Shown: positions 54,973-64,000 of the stretch, piece after piece | Layout: each line of letters begins with the position of its first letter | Position numbering within the stretch: the stretch's first letter is position 1 | DNA from: Gracilaria domingensis | Taxonomy: Eukaryota; Rhodophyta; Florideophyceae; Gracilariales; Gracilariaceae | Assembly (NCBI GenBank): GCA_022539475.1 | Contig: VCMS01000008.1 | Span: forward strand, 248,001 to 312,000 | Length of the DNA: 64,000 bases | Direction: 5' to 3' | Made by a program: the position numbers and the translations under genes | The notes under the pieces: model-generated | Seen by the model: the letters and a program-made list of their open reading frames with translations, nothing else | What the model was told of the DNA's origin: nothing | The model's database searches: none

Positions 54973-57900
54973 CTAAATGTTTCCAATGACGTTCAGTTGT
55001 GCTTGTGTGGGCGAGTGCTGAGTTAGATGTGACAAAGGGTATACCAGGGCCTGTGCAATCTGCAAGCCAGCGAAGGCAATCGACGATCGGGTCATAAAGT
55101 TGTTGCGGATTGTTCGATGGGGTGTCTGTAAAGTCTGGAGGGAGGTATTTGAGGGTGTTTTGAACGGACTGCGCTTGCCATTTGCGCTTTTGAGGCTTAT
55201 GAGGGTATAGATCTGATAAATTGTGTGGAGTTGAGATATTGAGATAGCCTCATTTGTGTCTCTAGTGGTCTTCCAGCCGAGGAACTGTGATGACGTCCCT
55301 TGACGTTTGATGGCGTATTTGGGTTGCAGTTCTTGGTATAGTACATCAATTCGAGCTTTACGCGTGGCAGAGATAATGAAATCGTCGATGTTTAAGCACA
55401 CAATGGTGTACTCGGTGGGGCTGTCGCGTTTGATAAAAAAGGCTGAGGAATCCTCCGATGGTGAGAATCCAATGTCTTGAGGTACTTCCGAGCTTCCTCC
55501 AGAAAATAGTGGCCGGCTGGCGGTGTTCTGTACAGATTGAGTATGAGTTGTCCACCGGGAACATCGTTGGTGTATGACCCATCAAGTTTTGGGTGCTGTT
55601 TGACGTACACAGGTTTTGTGTGTTTCTATTCTTCGTTTGTGAACGCGAAGGTAATGTCGAAGTCTCCCAGGTACAGGTTTTGCTGTGCTGTGAGAGCAAA
55701 GATTAGTCTTAGAGTTGCATTTTGTGATACGTGTGCGGCGGTTTCGTTCGGGATTTAGTCCTCGTGCGGGATCATCTTGTCCCCACGCATGGAGCAGCGC
55801 GCTTTTCTGCTGATGATGTGGCCGTCAGTATTACGTTTATATTTGCATTTCATAGTCAGTGGGATCAGTCTCTTTGGAAGTTCTGCTTTCCGGAGCCATT
55901 TATGGCGTTGAGTTTGTCAAGCTTGGACAGCTCGACATTGTGGGCTTGTACCCATTCTTGGACATTCGGGTATGACATGGCCTGCTTGATGCTTGCTAAA
56001 GTGGGTGTGATTTGTCGATGGCTGTTAGCATGCGCTGTGGGATGTTCTTCTTTCACGCTCTGGATTGAGATGCTACGGGGTTAGCAACTCTCTCATACCG
56101 GTGGGAGTTCGATGCCGGGAGTTGTGTGTACTTTCTAGTCCCAACTACTAGCAACATTATGTTTTGCGTTGTGAGCCAAAAATGTATCTACATGGTATCC
56201 CTCGACTGTCGAGTTTCGTATAACAGTTTTTTTCCGTTAGTATCAGTGCACGATTGAGTTGGACGAAAGCATAGAGTGCCTTCGGTTTGGATGGCGAGGC
56301 GATAAATGCTTCATGTGGAGTTTGCCCAGTTGTTGAGTGTGGGTTGAGGTTGTATTTGTATGCCGTTTCGTGAACGGCATCCTCCAAAAATGCGTCGCCC
56401 AGCGTGCTGTGAATCAGATTCGCACGTGCTACCGAGCATAGCCTTTGGTTTATGCGTGCAGCAAGGGCGCTTTGTTGGAGAGTGAAGGCGGCAAATATAA
56501 ACTGTACTGTGCCATGATCGGAGACAACGCTGCCGGCGGCTTTTCATAAGTATTCTTTGGCATTGTGTGACAGAAAAATTGTTGGTGATGTTCCAATTGC
56601 GTGGCTTACAAGGCGGAGTGTGAAGGCGATTGCTTGCGGGAGTCCATTTTGTTTGGGACTAAAGTGGAGGTTAAAGTAACGGCTGTAGAGGTCTATAAAC
56701 GTTGTGAAGAATAGATTTCGGTGGGTCGACAGCTGTGGTATTTGGCCGCAAACATTGGATGTAATGAATTTGCCTTTGCTGTACTTATGGTTAGTTTTGG
56801 TATGCGGTCTACGTTTGAGTCGTCTTTGGTGACAACTACAGCATGCGATGGTTCAAATAGTAATGTATCGTATGCGTTTGTCAGGTATGGTGTTTTGGAG
56901 CGCGAGCTGCTTAAGCTTTTCGTCTTGCGCATGGTCATATATGAGGTGCCACTTGTCTAGTTCGTTTTTTTGTGGGATTTCAAGTGTTTCTGTGTATCAG
57001 TACGGGCGCGAGCGAGGTGCGTCTGTGGGTTCTTCGTGTACTCGCGGGCGCTGGCTTTGTTGCATGTTCTTTTGCTCTGCCTACGAGTGGCGCTGATCTG
57101 TTGATGGTCGTGGCGTCTTGAGAATTATGTGTCCCAGAGAGGTGAGTTGATGTACAGATTATATCCCTCAGATAACCCATATTAGAATTATGAAATCTGA
57201 AGATGTCCTCATTATATACGTAAATGATGCACTGATGATGCATGAAGTATATGCAGATAATAACTACCTGATACGCATATGATGTAAGAAGAGATGTACA
57301 TTGGATTTTGTGATGTCCAAATGATGCCCTCTGGCTTTTAGAACATCCATGGGACATATCTTTGTGCATCATATGAATATCTTTGGAATCGTTTCTGTAC
57401 ATCCAAAGAACATTTAAAGGGCATCAATTAGGCATATCCAACGGGTTACCACGGCATATCATTCGGATATCCTGGATGCGCAGAAGATATCCAACTAATA
57501 TCCTATAGATGTCCCAAATTTTCATCCGAAGGACATCCGTTGCGCATCACTTTATCTCACAGAGTGTGTCTGTGCTGTTTCTGTTTGTGTTAGCTTGGCT
57601 TTCTGCTGTGTGTGCCTGTGTTGAGTATGTAGCAGTCTATGCGCCATGAAGCGGATGAAAGCAGTTTAATTGGTGTCGCTCGATTCAGGATAAAAGCGGG
57701 GTTGGGTGTGAATATGACGGGCTCGTATTTCTTCGTTACGGCTTGGACAGAGATGAGGTTGCCCTGAAGTTATTATGAATGAGGGTTGGCAGCGAAAGTT
57801 GCGCACCAGTGTTACCCATCAGCTGAAGTGTTCCCTTCCTCTTCGTCTGAAATTTGTAGAGTGAGCCGGTGTGCGCAATAGTGGGGATGTGGAGGTTCAT

Positions 57901-58730
57901 TTGGTTATGTATTCCGTGTAAGACAATTGTGGGCTAAGCAGCGGAATCCAGAGTATACGTACTCCGGCAATGTTGGTTGGGGTCGGTTGTTGGTAGTGAC
58001 TGCAACAACTGGATAGCTTCCCCGATCTCCGCTAGGGCCTTGTAGTTCGAAGAACCGGCGTGCTTCGCAGAAGAGCGTGCTTGTGTGTTACGAAGGCGGG
58101 TGTTTGATATCATCAATCTTCTTTATGAGATCCTCAATGGCATTGCGTAGAATACGCGCACTAGTCCAACCATGGCAACCACGCCCACGGCTACCTTTCT
58201 GTGAGCTGCTTGAGTCATCGCGGAATAAGGGTGTGGTTGTTCGATGGAATTTTGGGGGCGTAGGCTGACTGTTGAGCCGTTAAAGTTTTATATTGCTCTA
58301 AGCGATGTTGAGTTTCGTTGATGTGTTGTGGGAGAATTTCAAGCATCATTGAGATAGCACGCTGAGAGAAACGTTCATCTCTCGCAATACTCTGAAGTAT
58401 TTAGTTGATTGTGAGTGGCTCATCCGATATGCTTGGTTTCTGAGCAACGATCTGCTTGCGTCGAATGGTAAGATGTTGCTGGATATATTCTGCAAGTGAT
58501 CCGATTCTAAGTAAGTTATTAGCATCAGCTCTGAGTGAATAATAGTTTTTGGCCGTTTAAAAGTCAAGTGTGTTGCGCATGGTTGCCACTATTTTAGATG
58601 GGGCGCAGGTGAATATGGTGAGATCGGCGATGAGGTTGAGCACGTCCTGCGTGACGCTTTTTGTAATAATGCGTCGTAGACTTGCTACTGCCTTTAACTG
58701 ATCAGAGTTTCTCGGTTGTTATTCGGGGTC
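54973..58730 (-). mobile_element. Ty1/copia LTR retrotransposon fossil
   Basis: On the - strand the parts appear in copia order: a protease-like TYTLDSA near 57950, integrase remains from 56938 to about 56160 (ending with the K-L-D-x-R-G segment typical of copia integrase C-termini), reverse transcriptase from about 56080 (an EW...EL...LD opening segment) to a CLNIDDFIISA catalytic-box-like motif near 55400, and an RNase-H-side region to 54973. Gag remains may extend to 58730. A 433-bp foreign repeat sits inside at 57129-57561. It is heavily broken. LTRs were not recognised; the erosion suggests an old insertion. Confidence 0.7.
57129..57561 (-). repeat. 448-bp interspersed repeat, copy 2 (inverted, inside copia fossil)
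   Basis: Inverted homologue of 10803-11250, with the same ends (TGTGAGATAAAGTGATGCGC on the - strand). It interrupts the copia fossil between its protease and integrase parts and so inserted later than that element. A short GACACA lies at both sides and might be a target duplication, but it is partly degenerate. Confidence 0.65.
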
Positions 58731-58731
58731 T

Positions 58732-59594
58732 ATGACCTTCAAAGAATCATGTTTGGTTAAAGACAGATCCATTCGTGACGATAAAACTTCAAAGCGAAAA
58801 CGTATGTTGGAGATTTTGCGTGCGACGAAAAATTTCCTTCTTCAGCGGCGCACTGTCAATGGCAACGGTAACGCTATAAACTTTCAGACAGGCAAAAAAA
58901 CTCGCCAAAAGAAGTTTTTTAGCCAGAGTTTTAGCGGCGACGGTATGGTGTTACATCTGGGATCTGGTAGTCTGGCACTCGTGAACATCGCGTATTTATC
59001 GTTGAAAATGATCTGGGTTGCGAGGAGCTTCTCATCGGCCGCCCCGTATTGCGACATTTGCGTGTCGATACCGAGACCCTGCTGGACATAAGTCGTTTTG
59101 CACTCAATTGTGCAGACTGTTCTGATCTAGGCAACCCTACTGTCGACTCAGAGCAAGGCTTCGATAGCCGGCTCATGGTCGCACGATTGCATCGTTCCAG
59201 GCAGCAGGACATGACATTGAAGTCATCCGCAGCGCCAAACCGTCTCCGTACCCACTACTACGCGGCAAGGCAGTCTTGATCCCTTTTTAATTGAACCCAT
59301 CAACAGCCACCAACACGGAGACATCGAAGTTGCAGTCAACGGGATGGTCGACGATGCAAGGCAGAAGGCTCTCAGTGAGCCTCATGTAGCCAGACTGCGA
59401 CACATTCTCGACAAGCACATGAACGTATTCCGCGTACCGCGCTCTGCAGGACCTCTTACCAACATCAGGGCACTGAAGATCGAATTGACGCCCGACGCGA
59501 AACCTCTGCATGTTAGGCTCCGAAATTACATGAAGAAATAACGCGAGTTTCTGGCCAGCTTCGTCAAAGATCTTATCAACGCTGGAATGGCCTA
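58732..59594 (+). mobile_element. Ty3/gypsy-type pol fragment (fossil)
   Basis: The + strand carries a protease-to-reverse-transcriptase junction. There is VDTETLLDISRFALNCADC near 59060, then at 59344-59541 a stretch with LRHILDKHMNVFRVPRSAGP and IELTPDAKPLHVRLRNYMKK, matching the N-terminal lead-in of gypsy reverse transcriptases (D-V-F-R, then P-x-A-K-P, then R-x-Y). It is cut off exactly at the left border of segmental copy B (59595). Truncated and broken; only this piece remains. Confidence 0.65.
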
Positions 59595-60062
59595 CGTCTG
59601 TGTTCTGCAAAGTGGAATATAGTCTGTTCGCTTTGGAAACTAAGCTAGTTTTGGGGCTATTTCGGGCGCGCGAGGGGGTAGCAGAGGTTGGCACTCAAGA
59701 AATTAAGAAATTTTGGAATATTAAATTCCATTTCGCGCAGTTTGGTTCTTGGGTCTCCTAGTTTTTGTAGAGATTCTACTTCGCCGCACCACCCCATTCA
59801 CTCTTTTTCGCGTCCCTCTCTCAAAACTGCACTCGTGCTAGTTTGCGTTTCCATTTTCTCCCATGTTGCAATGCCAATCGCAACTCATTTCACCTCAATC
59901 ATCCCATCACTTCTTCCCAGTCCACACCACCCCCGCTATTTACCCATTTCTCGCCCCTCACGCGTTCGCATCCTCTCTCTCGGTCTCCGCAAACGTCATT
60001 TTGTAGAAGTCAGGTGGACAACCCTCCCCCTTCTCGTATACCCGCCTCGCCCCAAAACGGCT

Positions 60063-60997
60063 TCAAATCCCTCCCATCCTTCTCTCTTCCTGTCCCCTCA
60101 GAATCCCCTTCGCAGTCCGCGCCACCTCCGCCGCACTCCTAAACCCAGTCACCACCGGAGCTCCGACTCCCTCCCGCGGCACCTCCTCCACCACCTTCTT
60201 CATCTCCTTACGCCTCTTCTTCAAACGGCTCTTCCCATCCCCAACCCCACCACCCTTTGTCTTCGGTGTCACAGGGGACCCCTTCTGCACCGCCACCCTT
60301 CCCACACTTCCCTTCTCCGTCTTTCCTTCCACACCTCCTTTCACTTTCTCCTCTTCCACCAATCTTTGCCTCTTGCCCAGCTCCTTCACCTCCTTCTCCA
60401 GCACGTCCAACCTCTCGTTCAGAACCATATTCTCCTCTCGCAACTCTCCAACCTCCCTTCCCGCACACTCCACTATCCCATACACATGATTCCTCATCTC
60501 CACTCCGAATACCGACAACGAATTCCGCAGGCTCGAAATCGCCTCAACCGAAACACCACTACCACCCCCACTCAGCACCACACCGCCCATTTACGTTAAA
60601 ATCTCCACAATTCCATCGTACAGTTTCTCCTTCATCACCAACCCCAACATCCCCACCCTCGCCTTCATCTGCCACACAAACCGCATCTCCCTGTCACCCT
60701 CGCCAGCCCCACTCTCTATCTGGTCTGGTCTCCAACCTCTAACTGGCTCAGATGCACCGGAGCCCTTCTCTCCATTGCGGCCCCTTCCACCTCCAATTCT
60801 ACACCCTTCTCCACCTCATCACCATCCCCTCTCCTCGCCTCACACTTCTTTCCTTCATCGGCCACTTCCTTCTTCTGCGACATCCGACCAGCCGCCGTAA
60901 TCACGTTCTCTTCCCGCTTTGGTGACGGCGTCGGCGGTACCTCCTTCCCCTCCAACAGCGCCAACAGCTCCTCATCCTTCACGTATGCGTTCGACAT
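60063..60997 (-). pseudogene. unknown coiled-coil protein, copy B
   Basis: Second copy of the gene at 31608-30679, with ATG at 60997 (MSNAYVKDEELLALLEG). It reads through the place where copy A is interrupted but is broken elsewhere by a short tandem duplication. Coiled-coil and basic C-terminus are as in copy A, ending RGQEERRMGGI. No function assigned. Confidence 0.55.
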
Positions 60998-61255
60998 CTT
61001 CAGAAGAAGAAGTAGTAGTTGGATCGAAGTTTCCGCTGCGATACAGTGCAATCGAGCTAAACTGTGCTGTCCACCCCCACTGTCCAACCACACGGGCTAT
61101 ATCCAGCACCATGATTGTCCCTGTTTCCCTCATCCCATTTCCCGCCAAAACATCTACTGTACACCTTCGCCCCTTCCACTATTTAAGCGCCACCTCTCTG
61201 TCTCCTCTTCGCGCTCACATAATCCCCACCCACCTCGCCTCGCCCGGCGATATTT

Positions 61256-61563
61256 TTCTCTTCCACCATAACCTCACTCGATGGTTATAGCAAAACAGGA
61301 AGATATCGCCAGTGGAGGCAAGCTAGGGACTAGTGATTGTACTTAGAGTTGCTCACCCTCTGTCTCGACTGGGGGCATGTTCTTCTTCCGTCACATCCTG
61401 TGTGGGTTGTGACAAAAAAAGAATATGTCACCACTCGACACCGGATGGGTAACAATGATAGCACGTAGAGTAGTTCATCCTCCCTCTCAGCGTCCACTGG
61501 GGATATATTGATGTTCTCTCACATCCTTTCCCGGTTGTGATACAAGAGAAATACATCTCCAAT
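61256..61563. repeat. three consecutive hairpin-forming repeats, copy B
   Basis: Counterpart of 31855-32172. The first hairpin is tighter here (GGCGATAT paired with ATATCGCC, where copy A has a G-T mismatch that can still wobble-pair in RNA). The other two are almost unchanged. Confidence 0.65.
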
Positions 61564-61636
61564 GGAGACGGAGAATATAGTCGTGATAACACGTAAAGGT
61601 AACAATGTAATAAACAATAAATTTATGCTACTATCT

Positions 61637-61957
61637 CTAACCAACCTTTCGAAAACCAGCTTTGACATGAGCTGGGTTACTCGAGCCAAAGATGGCAGAT
61701 CCTGCAACTGAAATGTTTGCACCGGCCTTCACTACTGCTTTCACAGTACTCAGTCCAATACCTCCATCCACCTGTATCCCTATTCTTGGGTACAACTTCC
61801 TTGCATGTCGCACCTTATCAAGAACACCCTCCATAAACGCCTGTCCTCCAAACCCTGGCTCCACCGTCATCAAAAATGACATGTCTACAACTCCTTCCTT
61901 CATAAGTGCTTCGACGACCTTTATAGACGTATTCGGGCGCAACCCAACTCCATCCTT
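61637..61957 (-). pseudogene. ribulose-phosphate 3-epimerase C-terminal fragment, copy B
   Basis: Same truncated fragment as at 32246 with the same start point (KDGVGLRPNTSIKV after an in-frame stop), FLMTVEPGFGGQAFM and VDGGIG. Few amino-acid changes (for example LL to SF before LMTVEPG, VKG to VKA). The truncation was therefore already present before the duplication. Confidence 0.8.
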
Positions 61958-62354
61958 TTAATTATGGCAATCCGAGTGAAGCTATAAAACCCGTTCACGT
62001 CATTTATGAAGCCAAAATGGTTCCTTTCATTCTGTATTCAAGCTCCCCGTAACTCGTACTTTACAACTACTTTACAACTCAGGTTCGAAATCAGGTTCAT
62101 TCATTGCAAACTTTCTACTCTTCCACCTACTTTTCATAAAACATCATCACACTTTGTGGCTTGTCGTCTCATACAAGCCCTATCATTCATTCAGTACAAT
62201 CACATATCATACATTTCGCTCACTTTCACAAAGTGAACCATGTTCCCGTTCTGCGCTTCCCAACCGTTTGTACTTAAGTATCACTCTTTACCCCAGCAGT
62301 TCTCCGCCCCATCTTTCATTTTTATCGTCACACAAAAACAATCGAGCACTTGCA

Positions 62355-63276
62355 ATGAACTCCCAGTCCGACATGCCTCCGACTCCGCCTCCGAGTCCCA
62401 GATACTCTGACGTCCCTCAGACCTCATCTCCCACCCGAAAGACTCGGGCCGTTATTGTTGGAAGGGGACGTATAGGTACCATGCTGGCGAACGAAGAAGA
62501 TACGGTCATTTCCGCACACGAATTCTGCAGCATGGCTGCTACCAGCTACCATGGCTGCTACCTCTCATCTTTCTGATGTACCGATACTAGTTTGTGGAAG
62601 AACGAACACCCTGGAGACCGTAATTCAGGCTTGCCCTTATTCGCTCAGAGAGAATCTCGTTTTCTTCCAGAAGGGAGACATCATACCATTGCTTTCGAAG
62701 CTCGGTGTGGACAAATGTTCAAAAGTTGTCTTATACGTTCGTGTCCCCTCAAGAAACGCAGCTCCGCAGGATGGTGTCACTCCTCAAAGTCCGGATGGTC
62801 TCACTGTCGCAACAGGAAAGTGGGCCTCCAACGTTGCAGACAGGTTTAGGTCTATGGGTCTCACTTGCGGGGTTGTCGACGAAGACACGTTTCTCGTAAG
62901 TTATTATGAGAAGCTCGTGTGGCTATCATCGTTCAACATCGTCGGGGCCTCAACAGGTTTCATTCCTATGGACGTAGTCGCTACGGAGTGCAGTACGGTT
63001 GTGCTCACAATAATGAAAGAGCTGTTGAAGATAGTTTCGCTTAAGACAGGTACTACTTTCAACCTGGAAGAGACCGTTGGGCGACTTCTTGCATATGCGA
63101 AAACTCTCGTTGGCTTCCCTACTTCTTTCTCCGACTTTCAGTTTAAGAACGCGTACTTCTACGACTTTTCCCGCCAAGAAAGAAACATTGTAGGCGGTGA
63201 CCCCGCTCCTTTTCATACAAACTACGTCAACGTTGTTAAGGAAAAGTTATCCCCCTCCCCATTCCCCCAGCTTTGA
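62355..63276 (+). pseudogene. ketopantoate-reductase-like oxidoreductase, copy B
   Basis: Second copy of the 32964 gene. It has CAG where copy A has the TAG stop, so that site is intact. A 19-bp tandem duplication near 62533-62570 (ATGGCTGCTACCAGCTACC placed before ATGGCTGCTACC) shifts the frame after about 60 residues. An ATG inside the duplication (62551) opens the remaining 241 codons, which lack the GxGxxG nucleotide-binding loop. Motifs downstream (TVATGKWASNVADRF, EKLVWLSSFNIVGA) are intact. A shortened protein from the inner ATG would lose the start of the Rossmann fold and is unlikely to bind NADPH. Confidence 0.75.
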
Positions 63277-63335
63277 GGTTAGAACACATGACTTTTCGGT
63301 GTTGTAAACCTTTTAGAGATAGTTAAACATAAAAG

Positions 63336-64000
63336 TTACTTTATCGAAATGACCTGTTCCCTAACTTCACGTACAATGGACTGTCGAAGTGGAAAACAGA
63401 AGTTATCCACAATTTCGTAACTATTATCGCCGGGATAGATAACGAACGCATCCATCTTCTGCAACAGGTCTCCAATAGCAGAATCCACTTCTTCTCTCCA
63501 CTGCCACAGTTTGTTGTACACGAAATTGGAATTGAGGTTCACCTTTGGTACCTTCTGACGAATTTGTCTGTACGTCTTGCTCCGAGTAGGTGTCCCTTGT
63601 GTTCCAGACCGCTCGCCAGAAACACTTGAACGTGCCATTCTTGCGGACAGAAGCACAATGTCATCGTTCTGCTGCTCCGCAGTTTCTGGTGCAGTTTGGG
63701 GTACAGATGGACCAGCTCCTTGTGCGGATTGCGCATCCGCGTCTGGAAGGGGATCTTTTATGGTCTCATCTTCCTCCTCTTTCACAGCCGTCCCGTGCTG
63801 AATCGTCTGTTTCGACGCAGAAGATCCCCTTGTGTCGACGGTCTGATTCATCGCAGGAGATGCCCTTCTCGACGCAGTAGGCTTCGTAACGGAGGTAGAG
63901 TTGATTTGACCTGCCCGCTTCGTAGCTGGGGATGATCTCATCTCTATAGTCCGCTTCGTAACAGACGACGGACCGGCCCGAGGAAATGCTACTGATGCGC
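63336..64000 (-). pseudogene. deletion-born fusion of ParB-like gene part and HAD remnant
   Basis: An open frame of 201 codons or more runs from the right edge (visible from 63941) to a stop at 63336. Its 5' part is the Ser/Thr/Lys-rich linker and pre-ParB region of the left-arm gene (SPATKRAGQINSTS, then RQIRQKVPKVNLN). At about 63530 it passes in frame into the HAD-paralogue segment SNFVYNKLWQWREEVDSAIG, then on to IYPGDNSYEIVDNF, and ends in antisense reductase-downstream DNA. The junction corresponds to the 35819/39582 deletion. Neither the ParB core nor the HAD catalytic motifs are included. Whether it is expressed is unknown. Confidence 0.6.

Larger units (their letters stand above)
59595..64000. 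repeat. segmental duplication, copy B (short form with three deletions)
   Basis: Same order and orientation as copy A but lacking the A-equivalents 33951-34931, 34977-35694 and 35820-39581. The junctions fall at 63360/63361, 63405/63406 and about 63530. At the first, copy A has TCC on both sides of the deleted block (short shared homology); the others have 1-2 bases or a filler base. Copy B runs off the right edge. Confidence 0.92.

Noticed and set aside
1-64000. Non-standard genetic code to explain the many in-frame stops
   Set aside because: TAA, TAG and TGA all occur both inside decayed genes and as normal ends, and open genes such as the 588-codon transposase avoid all three.
1-64000. 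CRISPR arrays or bacterial contamination
   Set aside because: No short regularly spaced repeats with unique spacers, and the transposon families, TATA boxes and splice-like signals are eukaryotic.

Overview
The window is nuclear DNA of a eukaryote: gene-poor, crowded with transposons and recently rearranged. Evidence: hAT, PIF/Harbinger, CACTA-type and Plavaka-like DNA transposons, copia- and gypsy-type LTR fossils, TATA boxes, splice-like signals, short intergenic spaces and no bacterial-style operons. A red alga of the compact-gene florideophyte type is my best guess from the flavour of the gene families, but this is inference. I see no rRNA, tRNA or CRISPR.

Layout. 1-2.6 kb: LTR fossil (gag and integrase remains, - strand). 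2.6-5.6 kb: nothing recognisable. 5.6-15.2 kb: a graveyard of DNA elements, with a SANT/Myb-like gene, a broken gene with a YqaJ-like nuclease core and its inverted partial copy, a 448-bp interspersed repeat, a minisatellite, and a PIF/Harbinger transposase facing its SANT-like partner. 15.6-16.0, 22.35-22.76 and 53.4-53.8 kb: three copies of a ~418-bp MITE with CACTA-type ends, two with clear 3-bp target duplications. 16.5-24 kb: hAT C-terminal remnant, long unidentified degraded coding DNA and an unknown coiled-coil gene. 25.6-30 kb: GAATG-rich DNA, a hAT transposase with three in-frame stops and another SANT-like gene.

30.2-46.5 kb is the centre of interest. It holds an unknown coiled-coil gene, a 5'-truncated ribulose-phosphate 3-epimerase, a ketopantoate-reductase-like gene, a tail-to-tail pair of HAD phosphatases (one lacking the nucleophile Asp), and then two gene arms that diverge from a ~0.9-kb inverted-repeat region carrying three GC-rich palindromes. 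The left arm encodes a ParB-like protein and an Fe(II)/2-oxoglutarate-dioxygenase-like protein. The right arm encodes a beta-class DNA amino-methyltransferase, a SET-domain protein and a repeat/coiled-coil protein. The combination reads like a self-contained chromatin- and DNA-modifying system on an unclassified mobile or virus-like element, now decayed. A Plavaka-like transposase gene abuts its right end.

48.5-51.3 kb: a strong hairpin, a 373-bp tandem array with splice-like signals, a cluster of three hairpins and a second PIF/Harbinger transposase. 54.97-58.7 kb: copia fossil with a second copy of the 448-bp repeat. 58.7-59.6 kb: gypsy-type fragment.

59.6-64 kb is a second copy of 30.2-40.05 kb, in the same order and orientation but missing three internal blocks. 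The ketopantoate-reductase-like gene is broken in both copies, by different kinds of change, so inactivation followed the duplication. One deletion fused remnants of two genes into a new open frame that runs to the window edge.
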